Source: JAIBCM01 sp041395165 (GTDB lineage: Bacteria > Verrucomicrobiota > Verrucomicrobiia > JADLBR01 > JAIBCM01). From it: a DNA stretch of 64,000 nucleotides. The stretch covers positions 1 through 64,000 of the forward strand of contig JAWLBA010000004.1 in assembly GCA_041395165.1 (NCBI GenBank), in the 5' to 3' direction. A program made the position numbers and the translations under genes. Under the pieces are notes generated by a model that had not been told where the DNA came from, did no database searches, and saw only the letters and a program-made list of their open reading frames with translations. Below are positions 17,767-27,433 of this stretch, piece after piece (the stretch's first letter is position 1; every line of letters begins with the position of its first letter).

Positions 17767-19030
17767 CTACTCGACGTCTATTATCTTTCTCTTCGTCTTC
17801 TTTCTCTTCGAGACTTTGTTTTTCGAGTTCAGGATCTTTGAGTAAAGGAGATTTTTGCATTTTATCAATCTGTTCTGCAGTCCAGCGTTTAGCATTTGAA
17901 GCAGGGTCAAATTCTCTATTAATATTACATACTGCCATAACATTTCTTGCATCTTCTGGCTTTGGCGGGCAAGAGTATTTGTCAGCATGATACGGGTAAT
18001 GATGATCCTGCGTTAAAACATGACCAATTTCATGAGCCAAAACGAAAGGCACTTTTGTATCAGACATCACAACATTGTTAATACGATTATCATCAGGACT
18101 TTTATCGTTTAAAATCGTGTCTTCCTTGTAAATTTTAGCATAAGCTACTGCTATATTATCTTTTGAAGGAGGATCCACCTTATCAAACTTGCCCACATAA
18201 AAAACCTGAACATCTCTAGGATTTGGAGTTGCTAATTTATCAAATAATGCCTTTTCATCGCTTTCGCTGAAACCATTCGATAAATTGACACCCTCCGGAA
18301 CATCGACAGAAACAATATTGGCATTAATCTTAATCCCAACCGATGCATAAATCTCATTAGCCTCTTCAACTTGCCTCTCAACATCTTCTCGGCTCGCCGC
18401 TTCTTGACCATCTTTTTTAAGAATATTAATGGTTATATCAAGTTCTTTAACAATGGGCACTTTAGCTGTGGTTGAAATATTTTTTTCAGGATAGTCAACC
18501 TTAACTTGACCTCCCAGCATCGTTTGAAAGGTTTGATCACATTGCATCACTTTCTTATCACATTGATTATCTTCAATTTTATTTACAACTACAGCATCAT
18601 CAATGGCATCAGACGTTAATAATAAAGGATCCGATTCATAAATCCCCGACCCTTCCCCTGTTTCTTTTAAGACAACTTTTCTGTCTTTCTCATCATATTT
18701 AGGATTTGGATTTTGAGTGGATAATTTAACATTTATTTGTTTTTCACCACTTTCATTGATATCTTTCAATCGAACAAAAAACTTATTCTCATCCTTATCA
18801 GGATCAAAGGTTGCTTTTCCAGGATTAACTCCATCTTTAGTTTTTACATAATGAGCCTCAACAAAAGATTTTTCCATGGTCCCCACGTTAAGCTCCTCTG
18901 TTGGCTTTTTCTCAGCATCAAGAATTTCTAAAACGGGCGGACCAGCGGCAGCTTGAAAAACGGCTTGATTAGAGCTTCGATTGCTTTCGGTTTGTTGAGA
19001 CGACTCTTCAAGTTTCTTGATTTGTCCCAT
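17756..19030 (-). CDS. Metzincin-like metallopeptidase without signal peptide
   Basis: A 424-residue hydrophilic protein. Residues 333-343 read HEIGHVLTQDH, the HExxH-5-H zinc pattern of metzincins, and a Met-turn candidate follows in ARNVMAVC (Met365). The family Gly after the second His is replaced (VLTQD). The first about 190 residues look beta-rich (possible Ig-like or cargo domain), the middle (195-330) is an alpha/beta protease-like part, and the C-terminus is a Lys/Glu/Arg-rich tail. No secretion signal or membrane helix. It lies on the opposite strand inside the purine gene group, its end overlapping that of the XDH gene by 11 bases. An exported effector is possible; function unproven. 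Confidence 0.72.
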   Translation of the reverse strand: MGQIKKLEESSQQTESNRSSNQAVFQAAAGPPVLEILDAEKKPTEELNVGTMEKSFVEAHYVKTKDGVNPGKATFDPDKDENKFFVRLKDINESGEKQINVKLSTQNPNPKYDEKDRKVVLKETGEGSGIYESDPLLLTSDAIDDAVVVNKIEDNQCDKKVMQCDQTFQTMLGGQVKVDYPEKNISTTAKVPIVKELDITINILKKDGQEAASREDVERQVEEANEIYASVGIKINANIVSVDVPEGVNLSNGFSESDEKALFDKLATPNPRDVQVFYVGKFDKVDPPSKDNIAVAYAKIYKEDTILNDKSPDDNRINNVVMSDTKVPFVLAHEIGHVLTQDHHYPYHADKYSCPPKPEDARNVMAVCNINREFDPASNAKRWTAEQIDKMQKSPLLKDPELEKQSLEEKEDEEKDNRRRVAIR

Positions 19031-19125
19031 GAAAAAGACATATAAGCTAAAATTAATGATATTTCAAATTCAATATTTTTATTCAACTTGCCCTAAAATT
19101 TAGCTTTGTTAGGTTAGACTCTAAT

Positions 19126-19593
19126 ATGAAAGAACAATTCATGCGAGAAGCGATCCATATCTCGGATCAAGGAATGTGCAGTGATCACGGAGGACCTTTT
19201 GGAGCAGTAATCGTTAAAGATGGAAAAATTATTGGACGTGGATGCAATCAAGTGACTTCTACCAATGATCCTACCGCCCATGCCGAAATGGTTGCCATTC
19301 GTGATGCCTGTAAAAACGTGAAAGATTTTTCTTTGGATGGCGCGGAAATTTACACCAGTTGCGAACCTTGTCCCATGTGCTTAGCCGCCATTTATTGGGC
19401 GCGCATTGCCAAAATTTATTACGCCAACACACGTAAAGATGCTGCGGACATCGGTTTTGACGATGATTTTATTTATCGTGAAGTTCCCCTCCCATTAGAA
19501 AAACGTTCGCTAAAAATTGAACCCTTATTACGCGATGAAGCGCAACGCACTTTTCAAGCTTGGCTCAAGAAAGATGATAAAATTCCTTATTGA
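19126..19593 (+). CDS. guaD: Guanine deaminase (cytidine deaminase-fold)
   Basis: Zinc deaminase of 155 residues with the signature TAHAEMVAIRDAC and EPCPMC (zinc ligands His, Cys, Cys; catalytic Glu). The GGPFGAVIVKDG start, YTSCEPCPMCLAAIYWAR block and the GFDDDFIYREV end closely follow the Bacillus-type guanine deaminase rather than the tRNA adenosine deaminase TadA. It turns guanine into xanthine, the substrate of the broken XDH upstream; the XdhC gene follows 50 bases on. An AT-rich leader (19031-19125) probably contains its promoter since the preceding gene is on the other strand. Confidence 0.88.
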   Translation: MKEQFMREAIHISDQGMCSDHGGPFGAVIVKDGKIIGRGCNQVTSTNDPTAHAEMVAIRDACKNVKDFSLDGAEIYTSCEPCPMCLAAIYWARIAKIYYANTRKDAADIGFDDDFIYREVPLPLEKRSLKIEPLLRDEAQRTFQAWLKKDDKIPY

Positions 19594-19609
19594 GTCAGTG
19601 TTAAATATA

Positions 19610-19636
19610 AGCATCTTATAATAAGATTAAGATGCT
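19610..19636 (+). promoter_or_regulatory. Perfect hairpin just before xdhC
   Basis: AGCATCTTA and TAAGATGCT form a perfect 9-bp stem with a 9-base loop, ending 6 bases before the xdhC start codon. There is no T-run, so it is not a standard terminator. It could hide or present the ribosome site, or protect an mRNA end between guaD and xdhC. Confidence 0.4.
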
Positions 19637-19642
19637 GAATTT

Positions 19643-20557
19643 ATGACTCATTTTTTTGAACAGATTGCCACTGTTTCGCAATCCGCTCAGCCTGCGGTTT
19701 TAGGTATCATCACGCGGGTAAAAGGTTCCAGCCCTCAAAAGCCCGGTGCTAAAGCACTTTTTTTCCCAGATGGCCGCATCATTGGAACTTTAGGCGGTGG
19801 CTGTTTGGAAGCAGAAATTCAAAAACGGGCTATTGCTTCATTACAAACACAAAAAGCTGAATCTTTTGATCTGTTGCTAGATCATGATTTTGGTTGGGAT
19901 GACGGTCTCATCTGTGGTGGCAAAGTTTTTGGCCTCATTTTACCGCAGGCAATTCAAGAAATTTCAATTTGGCAAAAACTGGCTCGACGAAAAGAAATTA
20001 TTCGGTGGGGAATTGATAAAAATTTTAATGTCACAGAAAATCCCTCAAAAGATAAAGCACTCTATGAGGAAACCACTTATCCTCCGTTTCATTTATGGAT
20101 TGCCGGTGCGGGACACATTGCTAAAGCCTTAGCACCTTTGGCGGCTTCACTCGATTTTTCTGTAACGGTTTTTGACGATCGCCCTGCCCTCGCCAGCCAC
20201 GAAAATTTTCCTAAAGAAATCCAGCTTAAAACTGATTATTGGGATAACCTTCTAACTATTTGTCCTCCTGATCATCAAAAAACATTTGGCGTGATTGTGA
20301 CTCGAGGCCACAAACATGACGCTTTGGTATTGCGACATTGGATTCAATACCCTTTCGACTTTTTAGGAATGATTGGCAGCAAGAGAAAAATTCAAATTAT
20401 TCGTAATCATTTTCTTCAGGAAAAATTAGCAACCGAAACCCAATTTAATCGTGTGCAATGCCCCGTAGGAATTAATATTGAAGCCCAAAGCCCGCAGGAA
20501 ATTGCAGTGAGCATCGCAAGCCAATTGATTCAATCGCGTGCATCATTACATTTTTAG
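19643..20557 (+). CDS. xdhC: XdhC/CoxI-family molybdenum cofactor maturation protein
   Basis: XdhC binds molybdopterin, helps to sulfurate it and inserts it into xanthine dehydrogenase. The N-terminal XdhC/CoxI part reads GSSPQKPGAKALFFPDG and GTLGGGCLEAEIQ, and a Rossmann-type C-terminal domain carries LWIAGAGHIAKALAPLA and VTRGHKHD, FLGMIGSKRK. Its 304 residues are full length. It follows guaD and serves the XDH encoded upstream; its intact frame contrasts with the broken XDH gene. Confidence 0.9.
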   Translation: MTHFFEQIATVSQSAQPAVLGIITRVKGSSPQKPGAKALFFPDGRIIGTLGGGCLEAEIQKRAIASLQTQKAESFDLLLDHDFGWDDGLICGGKVFGLILPQAIQEISIWQKLARRKEIIRWGIDKNFNVTENPSKDKALYEETTYPPFHLWIAGAGHIAKALAPLAASLDFSVTVFDDRPALASHENFPKEIQLKTDYWDNLLTICPPDHQKTFGVIVTRGHKHDALVLRHWIQYPFDFLGMIGSKRKIQIIRNHFLQEKLATETQFNRVQCPVGINIEAQSPQEIAVSIASQLIQSRASLHF

Positions 20558-20567
20558 TTTCACTAAC

Positions 20568-21311
20568 TTAATCATTCGCTCGTTTAAATTCGCGTAAACG
20601 CCCTTTAAACGCTAACTGCACCCACTCCCAGCGTTTATTAAGAGAAAGTCGTGGTGGAATCAGTGGCATAAATCCAACTAAATTTTGATTCCTTAACGCT
20701 GCCTCAAGATTGTTTTGCTCTCGAATTAAAGCATCACTGATATCTTCATCCGTAATGGTTCGCGATTTTTCGAGTAGATTGCCGATTTGAATTAAAATAA
20801 AAGGTTTTTCTTCTTTCAAAAATTCATAGCGAAAAATAACCGGTAAAAGTTGGGCGCGAGGAACATTATTAGCTAAATAGGCTGTCCCCTCCTTTACTTC
20901 AATGGGAGTATAAATAGAAGTCGTCTTTCCTTGAGGAAAAATCCAGCATAACGAGTCAGGATTCTGTAGTAATTGAATCGTATAACGCACTGAAGCCGCG
21001 GCGCGGAGAGGATTAGACGTATCGACCGAATACATTCCCAACCACGCAAAAAAACGATAATATTTTAACTGCTTTTCCTCCATCATGCAAAAAGTCGCTT
21101 TTTGCGAATTAAATCGTGTTAGATAAAAAGTCAGAAATCCATCCCACCAATTGGTATGATTAGCAAAGCAAATAGCCGGATGCGTTTTTTCTAATTTAGA
21201 ATAGTTTTCTAATCCTTTAATATAAATCCCTGAAAAATTGCGTCGCAAAAGCCAACGACAATAAAGATAAAAAAAGCTATCCAACAAAGGATTTTTATTG
21301 GCGGGAATCAC
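20568..21311 (-). CDS. PlsC-like acyltransferase
   Basis: A 247-residue membrane-associated acyltransferase of the glycerolphosphate acyltransferase superfamily: NHTNWWDG supplies the HX4D catalytic motif and FPQGKTT stands for the FPEGTR substrate block. It begins inside the end of the phytoene synthase gene (17-base overlap), so it is translationally coupled to it. Acyltransferases in carotenoid loci can acylate a glycosylated carotenoid; lysophospholipid acylation is the alternative. It is the last gene of the long minus-strand run from 34.6 kb. Confidence 0.75.
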   Translation of the reverse strand: MIPANKNPLLDSFFYLYCRWLLRRNFSGIYIKGLENYSKLEKTHPAICFANHTNWWDGFLTFYLTRFNSQKATFCMMEEKQLKYYRFFAWLGMYSVDTSNPLRAAASVRYTIQLLQNPDSLCWIFPQGKTTSIYTPIEVKEGTAYLANNVPRAQLLPVIFRYEFLKEEKPFILIQIGNLLEKSRTITDEDISDALIREQNNLEAALRNQNLVGFMPLIPPRLSLNKRWEWVQLAFKGRLREFKRAND

Positions 21312-22182
21312 AAGAACTCTTTTTATAAAGCCGATAAGCCGTTAAAACAAGCCGGAGTTTTTTGAATAAAGAAACATGATGTCTTACCGAAACATCGTAG
21401 TGGTATTTGGCAGCCTCATCCAAAATCCCAGCATACACACATCGCATAATCCAAACCGTAAATTGAGAACCATCATCAGCCAAAGAAGAAATACCTTTTT
21501 CACTTGCTATATAATACTCTTGCGCACGTTGAGCAAAGAAAATGGCGTATTTTTTCCAATTTTCCTGAGTAAAACCGTTTTTTAAATCGACCTGATACGA
21601 CTCCAATTCTTCTGCAGGTAAATAAACTCGATGGTTTTCATAATCCTCTTTCACATCACGTAAAATATTGGTCAATTGCATCGCAATACCCAGACTAATT
21701 GCTTGCTCTCGAGCGCTTGGATCTTTCATTTCAAAAATGTGGCTCATGATAAGTCCCACCACTGATGCCACGTAATAACAATAATCCTCCAAATCTGACC
21801 AGGTCTTGATTTGAATGGTCGGTCGAGCATCCATTTCCACCCCTTTGATTAAATTTTCAAAGTGACCTTTCGGAATTTGATAGGTCCGAATCGTGGAATA
21901 AAAAGCCTCCGCCCAACCGAATTGATCTGGAGCATTTTGGGAATAAAACTGATCCAACATTTTTCTAAGACTCTGACCGACTTCCAGTTGATCTTCAAAA
22001 GATGGCGCACGATCTATGCTCTCATCAATATAACGACAAAAAGCGTAAACGGCATAAGCTGCTTCTTTTTTCTTTCTGGGCAAAGCAAAGGAAGCAAAGT
22101 AAAAACTTTTAGCATGTTCGCGAGTGATTTGCCGAGCGGCTCGAAAACTTTGCTGCAAACGTGAAGATTTAGCGGTTGGCAT
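21295..22182 (-). CDS. Squalene/phytoene synthase family protein
   Basis: Head-to-head prenyl synthase of 295 residues. Aspartate motifs are visible: YAFCRYIDESID (first) and LTNILRDVKEDYENHRVYLP (second), and the region SHIFEMKDPSAREQAISLGIA is typical of CrtB-like phytoene synthases; HpnC/D hopanoid enzymes are a close alternative. It joins two C20 (or C15) isoprenoid diphosphates. The precursor route is represented in this window by dxr, ispG and uppS. It overlaps udg upstream by 14 bases and the acyltransferase downstream by 17. No desaturase gene is nearby. Confidence 0.85.
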   Translation of the reverse strand: MPTAKSSRLQQSFRAARQITREHAKSFYFASFALPRKKKEAAYAVYAFCRYIDESIDRAPSFEDQLEVGQSLRKMLDQFYSQNAPDQFGWAEAFYSTIRTYQIPKGHFENLIKGVEMDARPTIQIKTWSDLEDYCYYVASVVGLIMSHIFEMKDPSAREQAISLGIAMQLTNILRDVKEDYENHRVYLPAEELESYQVDLKNGFTQENWKKYAIFFAQRAQEYYIASEKGISSLADDGSQFTVWIMRCVYAGILDEAAKYHYDVSVRHHVSLFKKLRLVLTAYRLYKKSSCDSRQ

Positions 22183-22966
22183 TCAAAAAATAATTACGCT
22201 GCTTTTCACTAATCAACATCTCCATTTTTTCCATTACCATAAGGAGATCTTCCCAAACCTTACGTTTCTCAGTGTTGCTCTGATTTCTTAAAAGATAAGC
22301 GGGATGATAAGTTGGCATCACTGCAATATCCTGAAACTGGAGCCAGCGCCCACGCAATTTGCCAATCGGCGCTTCGACACCTAAAAGTCCAGTCACTGCG
22401 GTAGCACCTAATGCAATAATAGCTTTCGGCTGAATCAGTTCGATCTGCTCCTTGAGATAGGGCAAACAAGTGTTCATCTCTTCAATGGTTGGTTTACGAT
22501 TGCCAGGCGCACCTGGCGGCATATCAGGACGACATTTTAAAACATTGGAAATATAAACTTTGTCACGTGACAACCCCATTGCTTCCAACATTTTATTAAG
22601 TAATTGCCCTGCCCGCCCAACAAAAGGCTCTCCCAAACGATCTTCATCAGCTCCTGGAGCTTCCCCTACCAACATCAGTTCAGCGTCAATATTGCCCACA
22701 CCAAAAACAACTTGAGTACGACTCCTGACAAGATGTGGACATTTTTGACAGACCAATGCAATGCTTTTTAAATGTTCAAGTTTCGTGTTCTTATCGTTTT
22801 CAGAAAGATGCTCATGATGCGTTTTTTCTGAATTTTCTTTTTTCATAAAGGACGGGTTTGAAGTTATTTTTGGAAAATCCGAAACACTTGAGAATCGAAT
22901 AAAACGATCCCCTCGTTTTTTGCGTTGCTCTAAATATTGCAAAAGAATTTCAGAAGTTTTTGCCAT
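22169..22966 (-). CDS. Family 4 uracil-DNA glycosylase (Fe-S type)
   Basis: Removes uracil from DNA. The start at MAKTSEILLQ (22966) is preferred; an earlier ATG at 23017 adds 17 unlikely residues. Four cysteines for the 4Fe-4S cluster are at about 73, 76, 145 and 167 (CQKCPH, LKCRPD, NTCLPY). The catalytic block GEAPGADEDRLGEPFVGRAG and the later MPTYHPAYLLRN are those of the family. Its first 60 residues are a charged linker. It overlaps rluD and the phytoene synthase gene, so all are co-translated. Confidence 0.93.
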   Translation of the reverse strand: MAKTSEILLQYLEQRKKRGDRFIRFSSVSDFPKITSNPSFMKKENSEKTHHEHLSENDKNTKLEHLKSIALVCQKCPHLVRSRTQVVFGVGNIDAELMLVGEAPGADEDRLGEPFVGRAGQLLNKMLEAMGLSRDKVYISNVLKCRPDMPPGAPGNRKPTIEEMNTCLPYLKEQIELIQPKAIIALGATAVTGLLGVEAPIGKLRGRWLQFQDIAVMPTYHPAYLLRNQSNTEKRKVWEDLLMVMEKMEMLISEKQRNYFLNANR

Positions 22967-23858
22967 GACGCAGTTGCTGAAGTAAGTGAAGAAAATCTTC
23001 GGGTAAATCTGCTTCAATTACCATCTCTTTTTTAGTAAAAGGATGTTGAAAAATAAGTCGTCTCGCGTGTAGCATTTGTCTAGGTGCTTGAGATGCAGTT
23101 TTACCATAAAGCTTATCACCCAATACGGGACATCCGATAGAAAGCATATGAACTCGAATTTGATGCGTGCGCCCTGTTAAAATCTGACACTCTAAAAAAC
23201 TCGAACCTTCGAATTTCTCTATTATTTTATATCGCGTAATAGCTAGTTTACCTTTTTTCGAAACTGCCATTTTTTTTCGATGAACGGGATGTCGCTCTAT
23301 TGCCGATATCATTTCTCCTTCTGATTTTTTAGGAAAAAATTGCACCAAAACTTGATAAAATTTTTGAACTTTTCGATCTTTAAACTGCCGGGCTAAAGCT
23401 TGATGAGCATTATCGGTTTTGGCAACAAGCAACACACCACTTGTTTCCTTATCTAAACGATGAACGATGCCTGGTCTTTCCACACCACCAATTCCCGAAA
23501 GCGAGCCTCGACAATGATGCAATAAAGCGTTGACCAACGTCCCTTCAGAATGTCCAGGAGCAGGATGCACAACCAAACCCGGTGGTTTATTAATTGCTAG
23601 GAATTCATCATCTTCATATAAAATCGACAATGCAATCTCTTGAGGTTTTAAATTCAAAGATTGCATCGGCGGAAAATGGATCGTTATTTCATCTCCAACC
23701 CGTAATCGAAGGGAACATTTAACCGATTTTTGATTAACTAAAATATACGAATCTCGAATTAATTGCTGAACGCGTGAACGTGTTAATTCCAGATTTTGCT
23801 TTACCAACCAATGATCCAAACGAACATTTTCTTCGTTAGTTAATAAAGTCCGATTCAT
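22950..23858 (-). CDS. rluD: RluD-family rRNA pseudouridine synthase
   Basis: A 302-residue enzyme with an N-terminal S4 RNA-binding domain (RLDHWLVKQNLELTRSRVQQ) and the RsuA/RluD catalytic domain with GIVHRLDKETSGVLLVAKT, containing the catalytic Asp, plus TGRTHQIRVHM. RluD-type enzymes modify helix 69 of 23S rRNA; RluC-like specificity cannot be excluded. It follows a pseudopilin gene by 20 bases and overlaps udg by 17. Confidence 0.92.
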   Translation of the reverse strand: MNRTLLTNEENVRLDHWLVKQNLELTRSRVQQLIRDSYILVNQKSVKCSLRLRVGDEITIHFPPMQSLNLKPQEIALSILYEDDEFLAINKPPGLVVHPAPGHSEGTLVNALLHHCRGSLSGIGGVERPGIVHRLDKETSGVLLVAKTDNAHQALARQFKDRKVQKFYQVLVQFFPKKSEGEMISAIERHPVHRKKMAVSKKGKLAITRYKIIEKFEGSSFLECQILTGRTHQIRVHMLSIGCPVLGDKLYGKTASQAPRQMLHARRLIFQHPFTKKEMVIEADLPEDFLHLLQQLRHGKNF

Positions 23859-23878
23859 ATTTAATCGGTTACTTTGAG

Positions 23879-24355
23879 TTATTCAGGGAAAAATTTTTCA
23901 AATTTTACCGTGCCATCTGCCATAATAACAACATTGCCCGAAGAGTATATCTGATTTTTCCCAACAAACAAATAAAGTTGATCTCTATCTTCAGCGTAAT
24001 GAAAATCTTTAGGACAAACTCCACCATAAAAAAAATCCGGCAAATCACCTGCTTGATGTTTGGGCTGAGTTGGATCATACCAAGCCTCGTCAGAAACACC
24101 ATAAGCTTTTAGCTGTTTTTGCCACCATCTCATATCGCTGGACAATTGTTCCGTAGACTTTGCAGTTTCGGAGTCCATATCATCAAACATTTTTTGCGCT
24201 CCCGAGTAAAGCTCCTGACCGCGAGAAAGGCATTTGGTTGTATTAATATGCTTGCGAAAGGTAAAGAAAGTAGGCACTGAAATCCCTATTAACAAAACAA
24301 TAAGAGACAGGGTAATAAGAAGCTCTAAAAGTGTAAAAGCTTTTGACGATTTCAA
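23879..24355 (-). CDS. Type IV pilin-like/GspG-like pseudopilin
   Basis: The N-terminus KSSKAFTLLELLITLSLIVLL is a class III prepilin signal: basic leader, cleavage before Phe (Ala-Phe rather than Gly-Phe), Glu at mature position 5 and a hydrophobic helix. The remaining 130 residues are a globular pilin head with aromatic-rich C-terminus. At 158 residues it fits a GspG/major pseudopilin or a verrucomicrobial DUF1559-free pilin. It lies at the end of the pilus gene group, after the secretins, and is likely a structural or minor subunit of that machine. Confidence 0.82.
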   Translation of the reverse strand: MKSSKAFTLLELLITLSLIVLLIGISVPTFFTFRKHINTTKCLSRGQELYSGAQKMFDDMDSETAKSTEQLSSDMRWWQKQLKAYGVSDEAWYDPTQPKHQAGDLPDFFYGGVCPKDFHYAEDRDQLYLFVGKNQIYSSGNVVIMADGTVKFEKFFPE

Positions 24356-24367
24356 ATCTCAAAACAA

Positions 24368-25033
24368 TTAGCGATAAACTTTTGTTGTGGGAATACCAAA
24401 AAAATTGGGAACAGTAGATATCTTTTTAGCTTCGACTATGACACCTGGTACAGTCTTAGAACTTCTTATTATAGTAACACCCGTTTGTCTATCAAAGTCT
24501 ACACGCATATTATTATTATCAGAGGTATACTCCACATTGCCTGTCATAATTTTTCCAGGCGCTTTTTTTTGATAAAACATGATTCCTTCTACCGATAATT
24601 CAGCTGAAAATCTTTGAATGAATGGAATATCAACTGGACCAAATGAAAAGGTAATATTTCTATTTTTAGAATCACCCGGAATGGAAATAATATTAGTTCC
24701 AGAACCAATCGTACTTCCAAAAGGTAAAACTAAAACAGAACCTCGCGTATTTATTTTTCTACCTGCAACAAATAAAAAGCCTTGTAAAACACGCCCTTCA
24801 TGAAAACCCAATGGGCTAAAATTTAAGGAAAATGTAAAAAGACCTCCATTTAAAACAAAAGTAAAACCTTCACCCGTTGTATCATTAAAAATGATCGGAA
24901 CCCGTTGTGGTCCAATCATACATTGATACGTGCCAACTATTTTAATATCACGTTCAGCTTGAGCTTGTAGCTTGTAGCCGCCAACACATAATAATGTTAA
25001 AGCAACAAGTAAAATTATGAATTTTTGTTTCAT
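24368..25033 (-). CDS. Secreted protein of unknown function in the pilus operon
   Basis: Not recognised. A clear signal peptide (KQKFIILLVALTLLCVGGYKLQAQA) is followed by about 195 residues with alternating polar and hydrophobic pattern and many Gly, typical of a beta-rich periplasmic or outer-membrane-associated protein. No cysteine lipobox. It sits 5 bases after the second secretin gene and 12 before the pseudopilin, so it is probably part of the same machine, for example a pilotin-like or secretin-associated protein; that is inference from position only. Confidence 0.6.
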   Translation of the reverse strand: MKQKFIILLVALTLLCVGGYKLQAQAERDIKIVGTYQCMIGPQRVPIIFNDTTGEGFTFVLNGGLFTFSLNFSPLGFHEGRVLQGFLFVAGRKINTRGSVLVLPFGSTIGSGTNIISIPGDSKNRNITFSFGPVDIPFIQRFSAELSVEGIMFYQKKAPGKIMTGNVEYTSDNNNMRVDFDRQTGVTIIRSSKTVPGVIVEAKKISTVPNFFGIPTTKVYR

Positions 25034-25038
25034 AGGCT

Positions 25039-27433
25039 TTAGCGGCTTGCAGTTTTTTGTGATGGGATAACTAATGGCTCCGGCGGATTAACCAATTCTC
25101 CCGTAGGTGTAATTAATCGTGGTGTTACAAAAATGACCAAGTTCTTTTTAATGGATTGCTCCACATCAGAGCGGAAAAGTCGACCTAAAAGAGGGATATC
25201 ACCCAGAATAGGAATTTTGTCCTTAATTTTTTGAACATCTTCACGCAATAACCCTCCCAAAACAACAGTTGAACCATCCTTGACTTGGACACTGGTTTCA
25301 ATTCGTCGAGAATTAAATACCGGCATATTAATAACGTTTTCAGTTAAAACAAAAATTTGATCCCCATCGGCTACGGTCATGGGAGTTCCATAATTAATAA
25401 ATCCTTCAAAATCCTCGACCAAAGGTACAAGATTAAGATCAATCGTTTGATTGTCAGGACCAACTTCCGGAGTAACATTTAAAATAACACCGACTTCTCT
25501 GTCAGTAAAATTAGAAGGTTGTGCCGGAGGATAACAGGAGGCGGCTGATAATAAGATTATTAACGTCATTCGCTCCACCACTTGATGTGGTAGGAGGCAG
25601 TTCAGGTGCATCATAAGTATCCGCATAAGAAAAACGACGGACAATTTTAATCACAGCCTGCTCTCCACTACGAGCCACAACTTTTGGGGCTGATAATAAA
25701 TCAATCGATTTTTTCTGAGCCAAAGTTCGGATTAAAACATCAATATTATATTTAGCAATACCCACAGCAAAATTAAAACTATTGGGTATTGGTCGAGAAT
25801 CAATACCATTATTTTGTGAAAGCAAAGCATCAACCGAATTAGGTTTGATATTAGCCGAACTTCGCAAACCATCAAAATGATTTAAGCCATCCATATCAAG
25901 AGGAGAAAAATTACCTGCCGGACGAGTGTAATTTCCCTCTTTAACTACGTTCATTGCAATCGAAAGTTCATCAAAATCGGTTTGATTTAATTCAATAAAC
26001 TTAGCCTCAATTTCAACTTGAGCAGGAATATCAGTTGGAGAGCCAACTAAAGCATCAATAAGCTCCAAATTAGACGGAGAATTCCGAACTGTTAATTTGC
26101 TAGACGCCGAGGAATAAGAAGCGCTAGCTCCTTCAGGGAAAGTAACCCCTCGTGATTCTAAAACTTTTCGAATATCGGTTTCCCTCTCAAATTGCACTTT
26201 TTCCATAAGTGAACGACTAAAAGTCCTTCGAGTTCGGGAACCGCCTTGTTGCTCACCTCCAGTGTCAACATTAAAAAAGTCTGGTTTAACTCGATATTCT
26301 TTGGTCAATAACTGATCCGTAGGCGCTGTTAAGGGCAGAATACTTACGGAAAACTCATCCATTTGATATTTTAAATTTGCTAAACGCGTCGCATAACGAA
26401 TAACTTCCTCTAAAGGAACATTTTGAAGATTCAATGTAACCTCAGAACCCATGGAATCAGGAGTTAATCTGGAAACAAAATTAATCCCCTTTCTTTCAGG
26501 ATCGAGCTCTTTGCTTCTTACATTGAGAAAATCGATAACATCTAAAATGCTAGCACGATCAAATGAAGCCTGAGGCAATATAATAGTTTTAAGTTTTTTA
26601 CTAAGATTTTCTACATTAGACCGTGTTAAAGGAGCATTAGCAAAAATGCCCGAATCGGTAATAACATCTTTGGGGATTGGCATTTCCCATTTTTCGGTAA
26701 CTTCTGTCATACTTTGAAAACGAGCCACTTCTTGAGCTTTTTTGGCATAACGCAATTTATGATCCAGTACTTTATCTAAGCGTTTACGAGCTGTGCTATT
26801 AAAAGGGTCAATGGTTAAAATTTGCTGGTATTTTTTTTCGGCGGCATCGAATTGAGCGGTGTCTAATAAATCATCACCTTCTTGAAGCAAGACATTAACA
26901 TCTGCCACGTCCTTCAAATAACGCGGAGTAATAGCAGGATTATCACGTTCAATCATGGGCTTACCTTCTTGATCTAAAGCAATGCCCATCGCAGCATACA
27001 AACTCGCTCGTTCTGCTTGAATACGAGAATCTTTAGGCACAAAAGATAACGCTTCATCAGCATTCGCTCTAACTTCGTCCAAAAGATTAGCTTTTAAATT
27101 TTCATGAGCCAATTGAATTAAAGCTACAGCAGCCCCATCATAAGCCTTATTTTGCAAAGGCGCGGTGGCCGGTGAAGGAGCTGGCAAAAGAGTTATGATA
27201 GCGCGATATTTTTCTAAGGCTCCTTTATAATCTTGCGTTTCTAATAAAGCGTTGCCCTCTCTCAACAAAGCATTGCCTCGAATAACAGCTTGCTGTCGCT
27301 TCAAGACTGCAACCTGAGAAGCTTTTTGTGCACTCAGAAAATCGGACTGATCAACACTGCCATTCCCTAATAAAGCCAAAGGTGCTATACTTAACACAAG
27401 GAAACTAAAAATAATATAGGAATCAAGTTTCAT
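25039..27433 (-). CDS. Secretin (Amuc_1098-type), second copy, frameshifted near the C-terminus
   Basis: Outer-membrane secretin of the type II secretion/type IV pilus class. N-terminal signal, two TPR-like repeat regions, then the secretin N-domain and beta-barrel parts (VEIEAKFIELNQTDFDEL). The first frame ends at 25511 after SSGTTF; the conserved end (FTDREVGVILNVTPEVGPDN, then ILGDIPLLGRLFRSDVEQS) continues in the next frame to 25039. One extra base near 25535-25570 explains it. It is a diverged tandem paralogue of the gene just upstream, 1 base apart. Without correction the protein lacks its pore-forming C-terminus. Confidence 0.85.
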
